64,000 bases of DNA. It comes from Chlamydomonas sphaeroides (Eukaryota; Chlorophyta; Chlorophyceae; Chlamydomonadales; Chlamydomonadaceae). The stretch is from positions 174,473-238,472 of the forward strand of contig BDDC01000005.1 in the NCBI GenBank assembly GCA_001662425.1, written 5' to 3'. The notes below the pieces were generated by a model that had not been told where the DNA came from, did not search any database, and was given only the letters and a program-made list of their open reading frames with translations. The position numbers and the translations under genes were made by a program. Shown here in pieces: positions 1-10,935 of the stretch (positions are counted from its first letter, which is position 1; every line of letters begins with the position of its first letter).

Positions 1-826
1 CGCCAGCGGGTCCTTCGCCAGGGCCTCCTCCAGCTTGTTGCCCTGGCGGTGGAGCGCTTCCTGCAAACACGAACCCTTAGCCGTCGCGAGGACGTATGCG
101 TGCAAGACGCCGCAACGCGATGACCCCGCTGGCGCAATTGTGTACAGGCAGCTCAAGGAAACGAGCTGCACAGCCTTGACAGGCCGATGCTGTGCGATCC
201 ATACGTCAAGGAGAGCTGCGGCTGCTTGCAAAGCAGGATGCCTTGGCTGACATGCCGCACCGTCGGTACTGACCTTGAGCCATTCCAACCGGAAGCGCTG
301 CGACTCTCCACGTTTTATGGGTGGTCTCTGACACCCCTGCAACCAAAAGCCAGCGGTGGCGTGGGCCTGGCAGACGCATTGTCCCGGACACCGCCATACT
401 GACCCCCAGCGCGTTGAGCTCCTGAGCGCTTTGACTCAGCCATTGATTGGCAGTTGCGTCTGCCCATTCACGCGGGTCACAAACCCAAACACCGTCCGTG
501 CTGGCTCCAGCGCCCATTGTTCCTTCCCCAGCGACCTATTCAACGCGATATCATGGTACTCGGTGACAAGCCCGTCAGCAGAAGTAGTACGCAGTTCTTG
601 ACGGCACGTCTCGAATGGCCGCGACTGGGCCAGGACCCCAGCAAATCATCAAGCATTAAGTTATGAAGCGAATGTCGTGCTGATGGCGTAGGTTGCACCG
701 TTGGACATCAGTGAGGCGGAATGAGCGGTGGAATGGGAAAGAGGCAGTCTTCTTTGGCAGCGAAGCTGTGGCCTTGTTGCGGATATATGCATACCCTGTG
801 CCCTGCTTGTACAACTGAACGCCGTG
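1..826. other. Window start, no supported gene
   Basis: No coding exon can be supported here. Open frames on both strands are short, carry no recognisable motif and are interrupted by stops. The segment from about 700 to 826 is probably the 5' untranslated region and promoter of the mTERF-like gene that starts at 827, because that frame has an in-frame stop just upstream of 728. Confidence 0.5.
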
Positions 827-3283
827 ATGCTGCACTTGAACAAATCATCGCGGCCAGCGATGCTCTCCTCTGTAAGGCTCCGCCTGCCCGCCACGTCACG
901 GATACCTCGCGAGCAACGCGGGAGAGTAGCCTGTCGGGCTTCCGATCGCCCAGACCCAAGGGCTTTTGAGGAGGCGGTCTCGCTTTTCAACCAGGCCAGG
1001 ACTCTCGCCCAGCTGCAGACACAGCATGAACTGCAGCAGGCGTGGCTGGTGCGCCTTCGAAGTCCAGGGGCAAGGGAGGGGAAAGCCGACTTGGGAAGGG
1101 GGAACACGATGGGGAAGGTTTTGTGGGGTTACGTTTCCGGGGCCCGGTCCTTGCCGCACCTAACCTCGCTGCTGCCTTGCCATCCCGCGCCGCATAGGCT
1201 GACCTGGAGGTGACGGCCGCCACCACGACGGAGCCCGCGCCGCGGCGCGCGCTGGCGTCGTTCTGGTGCGAGCAGGGCCTGTCCGGCCCGGCCGCCGAGT
1301 CCCTAGTGCGCCGCCTCGAGGACAGCGGCCGCCGCTTCAGCCTGGAGCAGCTCAGCGCCAAGGTCCAGCGGCTGCAGGTGCGAGGCTGCTGATAGCTAAT
1401 CACGTGAATGGAGTTACGTCGCCGCGACCGGCCTGGTACCGCACTCGGCCACGGCTGCACCGGGCTCCAGCAACTGCGCCTGGAGAGGTGCGGGGGCGGC
1501 AGGTCTCTGCAGCCGCATCGTGGCCTGCCGGCACGCGCCAGGCGCTCCGACAGCCAGGCCGCCGACGCTGCTGACCGGTTGGCCCGCACCCCTCCGTCCG
1601 TGCACCACCGGCCCCCGGCACCCTGAGCTGGCACCGGTACTCGCGCTCACTGCTCACCGCACCCTGCGCTGCGCGCCGCTCCCGTCTGCCCCCCGTGGCA
1701 GCGCGTGCTGCCGGACGCTGACGTGGCGGCCCTGGTGGACAAGGACGTCGCCATCATCGACACAGACCCCTCGTTGGCCATCCGTAACATGGTGAGAGCC
1801 GATCCTCTCTGCTGCGGCCACCGCAGTGCCGCTGCGTCGTATCTTGTCTGCGACTATGAGAGCTGACAGAGCCTACCAAGTTGAATCGTCAACATTCAAG
1901 TAGTGATGCGGGGGCTGGCCAGCGGCGCTGCGGGTCAAGGCCCAGCGGCGCGTGTGGGTAATGCTCATGAGGCGGGCAGGGGTCTGCTGGGGGGGATGGT
2001 GGTTAGCACCGGGTCCGGCTGCCAAGCTGCACAGGCAATGCTCGGCACGCGCGACGAGGGTGCAGTTCCGTGCTCCCACGATGGCATGAGCCGCAGCGGC
2101 CCTCTGCGGTACACCCCGCGCCTGCTCCAGCGCCCTGATCCCCGCTGTCCGCAACGCCTTGAGCCGCAGCCGCCTCGTCTCACTTGGCCTCAGCGCTGAT
2201 GATAACTTTCTTAGCCTTCACACCCTTGCTCCCCGCTCCCCGCTGCCCGCTGCCGGCAGGTGGCTCTGGTGGAGGCCTTCCCCGGCAAGGAGGTGGCGGC
2301 GCTGGTGGCCCGCCAGCCGCGGCTGCTCTACTGCCCCGACCTGCCCGAGCGCCGCGACCGCACGCTGGCGCTGCTCGCGAGGCTGCACCCCAGCAAGGAC
2401 GCAAAAGTGGGTGGGGGCTCGCGAACACACAGCCTGTGATCCGCGATGTAGGAAACCCGGGCACCCTGGAGTCTGCTGGTGGGGTGCCGTGGCGGGGGCG
2501 GAGGTGGAGGCGGGAGGCAGGGCGCGGTAGATGGGGCCTGCACCCCGAAGCGCGAGAGCCATGGCGCTGCACGCTGGCGTTGCGCCCTCCCAACACCACA
2601 CATCCCTCCTCCCCTCGCGGCCTCGCGGCCTTGTGCGGCCGTGCCCTGCTTGAGCCATGGCGCTGCTGCCCTCTCTCCGCCTCGGCCCTGCACACCCCTC
2701 CTCCCTCCACCCCGGCTGCTGTCAGGTGGTGGCCCCCGTGGTGGCGGAGAACCCCGAGCTGCTCTTCCGCATGGACTACTACGAGCACGCGCGCATGATC
2801 GACGAGCTGCCCATCGAGATCCAGAACATGTTCGTGCTCGCGGATCAGGTGGGAACTGAGGGGGCCGCAGCGCAGTGGCCAGGTGGGGTGAGGGCGCAGC
2901 GCAGGGACCAAGTCGGGACTGGGGGCGCGGGACGCTGCGCGGAGAGCAGCAGGCGGGGGCTCGATAGCGCGCGGGCGCGGCCATGGAGTAGCTGTTGCGC
3001 GGATGGGCAGTGCGGACGGGCTCGGGCGGACACGGATGGCTCCCGACCAAAGACCCGTCTTCCACGCCTGGACGTCCCAGCGCTGACGGCCTCACGTGTG
3101 CTGCCTCCCTGCTGCTCCAACGCGGGACTCCAGTCGCGCCCGTGCCGCCTCTCGCTCCCATCACACACCTCCCTCCGCCGCTGCCTGCAGGGCATCGGCT
3201 TCCTGCACAAGTACTACCGCGCCCGCGCCAGGAGCACCTACATGGTCTCCTCCTCGGACGAGGAGCCCGAGGCGGGCTTCTGA
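827..3283 (+). CDS. mTERF-like organelle transcription/translation factor, 6 exons, about 284 aa
   Basis: Exons 827-1048, 1198-1377, 1702-1791, 2260-2406, 2726-2848 and 3191-3283 join in phase 0 throughout and give about 284 residues. The N-terminus is basic and Ser/Arg-rich and ends in RVACRAS, like a chloroplast transit peptide with a V-x-A type cleavage site. The body consists of short helical repeats with Pro-Arg/Glu-Leu-Leu ends (VARQPRLLY, VAENPELLF), the pattern of mTERF repeats. Proteins of this family bind nucleic acid in plastids or mitochondria and affect transcription termination, splicing or translation. The C-terminus is short and acidic (SSSDEEPEAGF). The first in-frame ATG after the upstream stop was taken as the start; the ATG at 860 is an alternative that keeps the whole presequence. 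The exon structure is strong. The family call is moderate because only a few repeats are visible and the protein is shorter than many mTERFs. Confidence 0.72.
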
Positions 3284-4694
3284 GCAGCGGCGTGGGGCCG
3301 CACGCACCCCCGCGCCACGTCGCCCGGCAGCCTGGGACCCTTCCACAGAAGGGGCTGCCGGTCCGGCAGCGCCTCATGGCCGTGCCGGCGGTGGCTAGGG
3401 GGTTCTGGCACGGCCGAACGCTGCTCTGAGCGTCCGTGCCGGAAAGCGTGCCGTGCTCGGCCGGGCTGCGCGCCGCCGGTGTACCATAGTGTGCAATATC
3501 TTGCGTTGTGTTGTTGCGGGCCCCGGACGTGTTGCGATGCCCCTGCGGCCCGCCGTCGCGAGCGGCCCCGTGGCCGAGCGGGCCCCAGGAGCTGCGGCGG
3601 CGGCGGTTGTGTGCGTGTTGGGCTGTTGGTGCTCGTGTCGTGTGGCCGGGGGGAAAGCAAAGGCCGGGCCGGAGCCACGGCGTGCTTCTTGGTGAGGCCG
3701 CCGCGTGAATGTATCGTGTGGAGCGGCGGTGGCCACCGGAGGTGCATTGGCATGCGTTGTGAGGTGCAGGAAATTGAGATGGGCGATGTAGTGATAGCAG
3801 CGTGAGGCCCTCGTCTTCATTAGCGCAGGCGGCTTTAGTCATCTTTGATTGTTGTGTTGCTGTGGCTCCGGCTCCTGTGCGTCCGCCCTTTGATTGATGG
3901 GCTCGCGTGGCGGCATGGTGGCGGCGCTGCTCGCTGCGGGCCGGCCCGCGCAGAAGAACACCAGTGGGAATTCCCCGAAGAATACGAGCATATGGTTTAT
4001 TTTCGCCAGGTTGTGTTGCCCGTGGCTAGGTTTCAGCGTTGGTAGATACGTTGCTTGGCGCGCAGGGCGGGCGTTTGCCGTGTTGCCCCTTGGCATGCGG
4101 CCCCGCAGCCGTGGCCTTGCGCTCTGCCGGTTGTACATGGCCCTCGCACGCCCGGTTCTTGCCACCGCTGCGGCACCGCTCTGCAGCATACTTGGCCGGC
4201 CAGCGCCGCCACCATCGCTTGGCGCCAACATGCAGCAACTGATGTACACAAGGAGCCTGCCGCGCCTGCCATGTGCCAGCCCGTGGCCACCATTTGGCGG
4301 CGGCGGAGGCGTGTCAAGTTCCCAAGCGCCACGAAGCAGCCATGCCCCTCCAAGCGCCCCCGGCCCTCGGGCGCCCGTCCCATCCTGCCTGCTGTAGCAC
4401 CCACGCCTGCTGCCTACCCGTGCCCAAAACACACACCACCGGCTGTGGTACCCGCGCACCCCGGCCGCACGCCCAGCTACCCCTCCCACATGCACAAACA
4501 TCGCCACAGCCCGGCCCACGCGCCCGCGCAAGCCGCGCAGAGTACCGGTACGCCGCACCTCCACACCACCTTCCTCGCAGTCTGCAAGAGCGAGGGAATC
4601 GGCGTTCCATTTCCCACTCTCCAAGCAGCCCCCATGCCTCTGCTTCTGCCTGCCCGAGAGCAGCGCCCCCTCCCAGGCCCCACACCCCGGCACG
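3284..4694. other. Convergent 3' regions of the mTERF-like and DRC5 genes
   Basis: This stretch lies between two convergent genes and should hold both 3' untranslated regions. I see no supported coding exon and no clear TGTAA (or TTACA for the minus strand) close to either stop codon, so the polyadenylation sites are not located. Confidence 0.5.
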
Positions 4695-7600
4695 CTACTT
4701 GCCCAGCACCCGCGCCTTGTCCTGCCGCTCCTGCCGCGCGCGCAGGTTCTCGGCTATGGCCATCTCGTCGTCCGGCCCGATGCCCGTCATGCGCATATCC
4801 AGCAGCTGCGGGCAGGAGGGGCGGGGCGGGGCGGCAGGAGGGATGGATGGGTGGGGCCGCATGAGGATGGGTGTGGCAAACGGTGCCGGGCGAGAGCCGC
4901 TGCGGGAGCGCGAGCGGCAAGCGGGCACCGGGCGGCTAGGGCACGGAGACGTGGTCGGAGGCCACCTTCCCCTTCCCCCTCCCTCAGCCTGCCGCCCTGA
5001 CCCTCCCCAAAGCAAGCGCCCGCACCCGCACGCTCGCGTTCTGCTCCAGCGCCCTCCGCACGGCGGTGCAGCCCTCCTCGCCAAACGAGTTGCAGCTGAG
5101 GTCCAGCTCCCCAACCACGCCGTTGAGCCGCAGCAGGGCCACCACGGCGGCGGCGGTACCGGGCCCGGCCGCATTGGCCGAGATGTTGAGGCGTTGTAGT
5201 GTGGCACTGGAGCGCACGCTCTCCACCACGGCCTTGCAGCCCTCGTCGCCCATGCGGTTGAGCCGCAGGTTGACGGACAGCAGGCACTGGTTGTTCTTGA
5301 ACGCGCGCGCGAGCGACTTGGCGCCCTCGGTGTGGATCTATGGATGGTGGGGTGAGGTAATGGGGCAAGTTGGCGCTGGGAGGAGAGCGTCGAGCTCCAG
5401 CGGCTCGTCGAGGGTTCGGCCGATGAGCCTGGCACCAGGGGCGTTGCAGGGAAGCGGGCAGCGGCGGGGCCAACTACCGCGCGCATTGCTGGGATGGCAG
5501 CACAGGCGGTGCGCGCCGACAGCAGGCGTGCATGGCGGTAGCTGCGAGGGCCACACGCAGCCACCACCAGCATGGCTGGGATGGACCCGCAGGCCAGGCT
5601 TGCCCACCTAGACGTGACCGGCCCAACGGCCCACAGATGCCAACCACCGCTATGGAGTAGAGGCAGCAGCAGCAGCCGCGGCCGGTGTCTTCGTTCATAA
5701 TCCAAGCAAGCCGGTGTGTGGGTGCGTCGGCGCCGCACGCACCTGGTTGTCGTGCAGCTCCAGGATGGAGATGACGGAGGGGCCGTCCAGCAGCTTGGCC
5801 AGCGCGCGCACGCCGCGGTCGGCGATCTTGTTGTGCGACAGGTTGAGGTGCGTGATGGACAGGTTCTCCACCAGGCCTGACGCCAGCATACGGACCTGCG
5901 CGGGGAGGGTGGCGGGCCAGGGGCGAGGCGGGGCACGTGAGGCCGAGGGGCGCCCTAGAAGTGGATGACGCGCCGAGGCCCGGCTGGACGCCCAGCGTGC
6001 CCAACCCGCCTGCACGCCCCAGCACGTCCGCCCCGCTGCCGCGCGGCGCGGGAACTTGACCCATCCACCTGCTTTCCCCCAACCCAAACCGCGCTCCACC
6101 GCGCGCAATGCCCCAACCTCAGGTCGGACAGGTCGTCGTCGCAGTCGCTCTTTGCTTCCACTCTCCGAGTCCCCCAGCCCCGTGTCCCAACCGCCAGCCT
6201 GCCGCCCGCCGCACCTTGTCGTCGTCCAGCGAGTTGTTGGAGAGGTCCAGGTAGGTGAGCGTCTCGGTGTGCTCCAGCGCCTTGGCCAGGCTGCGGCAGT
6301 CGCTCAGCTTCATGCCGAACAGCGAGCGGTCGTAGTCCATGCCCACCTCCTTGAGGTTGTACGACAGCGCCATCGAGGAGGGCGTGCTGCGGAGCGGGAT
6401 GAGGGGAGGGGGGAGGGAGCGTGCGTGTTGGCGGCCCTGGCGCGCCGTGGCTATGATGCTGCTCATCCACCTTGACAATCCGGGCAGCACCAGCGCCGGG
6501 GCCCTTTGCTGTGTCCTGTCCCTCTCTCCACTGCCTTATCCGGCGCCGGGCGTCGGCCCCGTGCGGCCTCGTCCTCCTGCGCCAGGCCCCTGCTCTAGAC
6601 TGTGCCTTCAGCCCCTATCACTCGCACACGTGCCACTGCTCCGTCCCTCAAGGGTCCCTCCACCCGCACCACACACCGCCCACCTCCGTCACCCGGTCCC
6701 TCATCTGGCTTGACCCACCAACGTTCATATCCCACTTCTCACGCCCCTCCGCCCACCCCTAGCCCGACCCACTTGACCATGCAGTCAAAGATGATCTGCA
6801 GGTCCAGGTGCGAGGGCAGCTGCCGGATGTGCACCGCCTGCACGAAGCGTCGCGAGTAGGTGAGCAGCCGCCGCAGGCTGGACACCTCGGTCAGCGAGGG
6901 GTCGAACCTGGGGATGGCAGCGTGGCAGGGGCGGGTGAAAGGGAGTGGGCGACGCGTCGCAACCGGCAGATGGAGGAGCAGGCGGTGACCGCCGTGTGTT
7001 TGGCTCGTGCCCTGCCCTGGGCTGGGCTGGGCTGGGCTGGGCCGGGGTCGCTTTCTTCGCTGCAGCCGTCCTCGGCGGGAGGCTGGAGCTCTGGTTCGCC
7101 CTGCTGGCGGCTAGGGCGGCCGCATTGCATGCGGCGCCCCTCGGTGCCCCTGCGCTCGGCGCCCCTCCGTGTCCCTGCGCTCACTGCTCTAGGAACTCCT
7201 GCAGGTTCCGCTCGAAGAAGAGCTGCTTCCACGAGTAGCCATGCGCCGCGACCTGTGGGGCCGCGGCCGGATGCGCAGGTGGGAGATGCGGGTGGTGGCG
7301 CGGTGGGGCAGGCATGAGCGCGGGGCAGCCTAAACGGCGGCAACCGGCCTGCGCGGGTTTAAACCCTACCGCTGACTGGCTGACGGCGGCTGAGAGCGCG
7401 CCGCTGGGTTCCAGGTGTCGCTATAAGGGCTCCGTTGGCTTAGAGGGCCGCAGGTAGAACGCAGGCGCTTCCAGGTGCACATCCCTACCCCCACTCAACC
7501 AACCCCCCCTCTCCACGGGCCCTGCCACCCCCACCTCGCAGTTCTTCCACCGCGCTTGTGATCTCCGCTTCCAGTAATCCTCGTCCGCGATGAGCTGCCG

Positions 7601-7836
7601 TCAGGCACGGGGAGCAGGTGTCAGGTGCTGTCGCCCCTCACCGACGGCATGCCGCGCCATGCCACGCATCTCACCGTGCCGACCAGCTCCAGAGGCAGGT
7701 CCAGTGGCAGGATATCTATGATGCGTTTAACATACTTGTCCGGCAGGGGACCGAACGTGGGGCACGCCTCGAAGTTGGAAGCGACTACTTTCACGCAAAT
7801 GTCCTTCAGCGGCGGTATCAAAAGAGGTGCCGACAT
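4695..7836 (-). CDS. DRC5: Dynein regulatory complex subunit 5 (TCTE1-like LRR protein), 8 exons, about 390 aa
   Basis: Minus-strand exons are 7675-7836, 7535-7594, 7185-7252, 6773-6907, 6215-6386, 5743-5895, 5026-5337 and 4695-4805, with all phases matching. The N-terminal part (LKDICVKVVASNFE, then IADEDYWKRR, then HGYSWKQLFFERNLQEF) follows the TCTE1/DRC5 pattern. It is followed by a leucine-rich repeat array from about residue 170 (LTYLDLSNNSLDDDK, ITHLNLSHNKIADRGV, LRLNRMGDEGC, LQRLNISANAAG, GELDLSCNSFGEEGC). DRC5 is part of the nexin-dynein regulatory complex linking outer doublets of motile flagella (FAP155 in Chlamydomonas), so its product should be axonemal. The protein is shorter than mammalian TCTE1, which is about 500 residues. 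It is divergent with the tRNA-binding gene at 8180, with about 340 bp between start codons. Identity is strong from the combined N-terminal block and LRR order. Confidence 0.88.
7016..7043. repeat. (GGGCT)n pentanucleotide run in a DRC5 intron
   Basis: A short tandem run of GGGCT units lies in the intron between DRC5 exons 3 and 4. It is a simple repeat with no sign of function. Confidence 0.8.
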
Positions 7837-8179
7837 GGTTACAGCTGCCTCTTATGTCTCGCTTTGCCGCAGTAGTTCTTGCGCGTGGCGCGACACTTGC
7901 GCTGCTGCCTATCGGTCGCGCCCTGCATCACGAGCGAGGTAGAAGGTCATAATCGTTGATACAATAATACGCATCAAGTGCTTGAGTTTGGTGTCGCGCA
8001 GGTGGTGCATGGGCTCGGCCAAAAAGGAGCGTGAAGCAGTGTGGCCCAATCGACCCGCCCTATAGCCTCAGTGCCATACAGACAGCACAAGCCCAGCACC
8101 GAGTTTGTTTGCAGTCGGATCGCCGCACGCGACACGCAATTGCCACACCCGTATTCAGCAAACACACAGTCAGCGCACG
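7837..8179. promoter_or_regulatory. Shared divergent promoter region of DRC5 and the tRNA-binding protein gene
   Basis: This interval separates the start codon of DRC5 (minus) from that of the tRNA-binding protein gene (plus). At about 340 bp it must contain both 5' untranslated regions and a bidirectional promoter. I see no recognisable TATA box or named element. Confidence 0.55.
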
Positions 8180-10125
8180 ATGGCGTCGCGTCTCGGCCAC
8201 TCGGCAACTCGCTCGTCAGCTCGCGCGGGTCGCAGAGCGGATGCGGCCCCTTTCACTCCTTACAGGCCCACGCCCGGCTCTCGGGGCAGCACGTCCGCCA
8301 CCACGCCCTATGCGCAGGTGCGTGCTACTGAAGCTTAACCAGCTGATATATCAGCAAGAGCACTGCCATGAGTTGCCCGGTCATAGCCGGGCGACGCCAG
8401 GGCCAGGGGTGTTGCACAGCCCTGAAGGGGATACGTGGTCCCCAGCTGCCGGCCCAACCCCTGCCCCACCTGCACCCACGCACCCCGTTCTCCCCATCCC
8501 TGCTCCCCACTTCCCAACCAAAGGCGCTCGTCGCCCTGAAGCTGCAGGAGCAGCACGCCCGCAGCATCCAGTGCCGCTGCGCCCCTGCCACGGAGGCGGC
8601 GCCCGCGCCCGCGCCCGCTGCTGCGGCGCCCGCCGCTGACGCGCCCGCTGACCCCGCCACCATGGACATCCGCGTTGGCAAGATCATCAAGGTTGAGCAG
8701 CACCCTGACGCCGACAGGTGACTACTGGACGTGCTTCACTTCGTATCCTGATCCTGGGCCGCTCCCACCTCGCCCCTGGGCTGACGTGCTCCTCCTGCGT
8801 GCCGCAATCGTATCCGCTGACGTCGCCGCTTTGGATGCCGAACCGCATCTCGTCGCGCGCTCAACGACTGAACTGTTTGCTCATGTCCACCGCCACCGCC
8901 CGCGCCCCTGTCCAGCTTGTACGTGGAGCAGATCGACGTGGGCGAGCCCGAGCCGCGCACCATTGTGTCGGGCCTGGTCAAGTTCGTGCCCGTGGAGGAG
9001 ATGCAGGTGCGGCGGCGGTGGGCTGCCAATGGTAGGCCGAGGCGCGATTGTGAGGCGCGCTGGGGTGGCGGGCAACTGGGCTGCTGTTCCGCTGGTGTGG
9101 TTGCTCGTAGTGGGGTGTACGCCTCGCACCCACTCCCCCCTTCCGCCTGCACGTGCCCCTCCGCCGCCGCACCCACACCCCGCCCGCAGGACCGCAAGGT
9201 CATCGTGCTGTGCAACCTCAAGCCCCGCAACATGCGCGGCATCAAGTCCAACGGCATGGTGCGGGCCGCACGGCACGGTGATAGCCGCCGCACTGTCATA
9301 GCTGCCGCACGGCGATAGACGCCGCAACGAGTCCAACGGCATAGGGCGGACCCACGATACGATGGCCGCCGCACAGCAGCCTCGCCGAGCCCAGCACGCG
9401 CCGCGTCGGTTTGGGCACTTTGCCTGCAGTACTAGAGCGGATGGGCGCCGTGCTCACGTCACAGTCGTCGCCGGGTTGGGCCCAGCGCACCCAGCCCTCC
9501 CTGCACTGCACTGCGCCCGCCGCTGCTGCCCACGCCGTGCGGCCCACCCTCTGCCCCCTTCCCTGCTCCTGCTCCACCACAGGTGCTGTGCGCCTCCAAC
9601 GACGCCCACGATGCGGTGCAGCCGCTGCTGCCGCCCGCGGACGCGCCCGTGGGCGAGCGCGTGTGGTTCGGCGAGGCCGGCAAGGGCCAGGTGGGTGCCC
9701 CGCAGCCATCCCGCATGCTGCATGCCGCTGGCCGGGTACGTGCGTGCCCCTTCCGGGGTACTGTAGCACCTCCGCCGCTGCATCCTAGGCGCATAGGCTG
9801 CCACAACAGGCCCCCGCAGCCCAGCGCCTGGCGCCTGCGTTGGCGCGTGGCATGCGTGGCGCCCGCCGCCGCCCCCCTGGTGCATCCCCGCCGCACCGCC
9901 GAGCGTGCCGCGTCACGCCCTGCCCGCGCTCTGCCCGGCACCGCCCCGTGGCCGCAGGCTGCGGCCGCGGAGCCCAACCGCGTGCAGAAGAAGAAGCTGT
10001 GGGAGGCGGTGCAGCCGCTGCTCAAGACGGACGGCGAGGCCACGGCGCGGTTCAAGGACCAGCCCATGCTCACCAGCGCGGGCCCCGTGCGCGCCCCCAG
10101 CCTGACCAACGCCAACATTGCGTGA
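8180..10125 (+). CDS. AIMP1/Arc1p-type tRNA-binding protein (EMAP II-like), 6 exons, about 255 aa
   Basis: Exons 8180-8317, 8524-8717, 8916-9006, 9190-9258, 9583-9690 and 9958-10125 close to 255 codons. Residues from about 93 (MDIRVGKIIKVEQHPDADS, then LYVEQIDVGEPEPRTIVSGL, then VIVLCNLKPRNMRGIKSNGM) are the tRNA-binding OB-fold of AIMP1, Arc1p and the C-terminal domain of some Met/Tyr-tRNA synthetases. The EMAP II-type C-terminal extension follows (NRVQKKKLWEAVQPLLKTDG). Such proteins deliver tRNA to synthetases in a cytosolic complex. The first 90 residues hold an Arg/Ser-rich segment and an Ala/Pro-rich linker, with no catalytic synthetase domain, so it is a stand-alone trans factor. The Arg/Ser-rich N-terminus could be an organelle presequence; that is unresolved. 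The ATG at 8180 was chosen for its context and position just before the first donor; an in-frame non-ATG extension exists upstream. Confidence 0.88.
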
Positions 10126-10478
10126 GGCGCTCGTCTGGGAGGGCCCCGGGAGGATGGGCCTGTGGCGTGTTGGCGGGGCGCCGGAGGAGCGTTGGTGGTG
10201 GTGAGAGGCTTCGAGCCAGGTGTGCGTGTGTGGCTCGGCGGCGGTGCAGGAGCGGGTTCGTGCGCAGGGCCCGTGCGGGCGCAGGAGAGGCGGGAGAGCT
10301 GGTGGGGTGGGGAGGACTGCGTGGCGTGGCGTGCCGCGACGCTGCTGGGATGCAGCCGGCGGAGGCGGGGCCCAGTGTGGGGTCCGGTCGGGGTGCTGCC
10401 TGGGGGATCGCCGCGTTTTTCGGCGCGGCGCCGCGAGTGCCGCAGCTGCACGCGCGCCGCCCTGGCGCTGCTTTGCCA

Positions 10479-10483
10479 TGTAA
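10479..10483 (+). terminator. Putative TGTAA polyadenylation signal of the tRNA-binding protein gene
   Basis: A TGTAA pentamer, the usual polyadenylation signal of Chlamydomonas-type algae, lies about 350 nt downstream of the stop codon at 10125 on the coding strand. Confidence 0.5.
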
Positions 10484-10633
10484 CATGTTTGGAGGGGGCG
10501 CGGTGTTGTTGCCTTTGCTATGGTGGACAGCGCTGTTGAGTAGCGATTGCGAGCGCACGTGGCCTGGCGTTGGGGTCAGCTTTTACAGATGTGCGGCAAC
10601 ATGTGTCAGCAGCAACACAGGTCACCAGGTGCA

Positions 10634-10638
10634 TTACA
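10634..10638 (-). terminator. Putative TGTAA polyadenylation signal of the CAP protein gene
   Basis: TTACA on the plus strand reads TGTAA on the minus strand, about 300 nt downstream of the CAP protein stop codon. A second copy lies at 10583-10587. Confidence 0.5.
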
Positions 10639-10935
10639 AGTTACGAAGCTGCTGCAATTGCTAGTGGTAGCGATACAGGAGCCCGCTGCGTGGCTGCACG
10701 CTCGAGGCGGGGATGCACAGGTCACATACCAGGCTGGCGCTCGTCCAACCCAAATGCCCTAAAATGCGCCCGGAGGCGGTCGTGCCGCAAGCCACAGCAG
10801 GCCGGGCTCGGCGGCAGCAAGCCCGCTTGGCCGCATAACTTTGCACAACAACAAACCCGCATGGCCGCATCGGCACTGCTGCGCCTCCTTCTAAGCGCCC
10901 TATAATGGTAGGGACTTGGCGCCGCCCTGCGCCGC

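Larger units (their letters stand above)
10126..10935. other. Convergent 3' regions of the tRNA-binding and CAP protein genes
   Basis: The interval lies between two convergent genes. It contains a TGTAA on the plus strand at 10479 and a TGTAA on the minus strand at 10634, consistent with the two polyadenylation regions. No coding exon is supported. Confidence 0.6.

Noticed and set aside
206..517. Minus-strand open frame of 103 codons near the window start
   Set aside because: No domain, no supporting splice context, codon use unlike neighbouring genes; probably chance.
2328..3842. 504-codon minus-strand open frame over the mTERF-like gene
   Set aside because: It is antisense to well-supported exons; long antisense frames are expected in GC-rich coding DNA.
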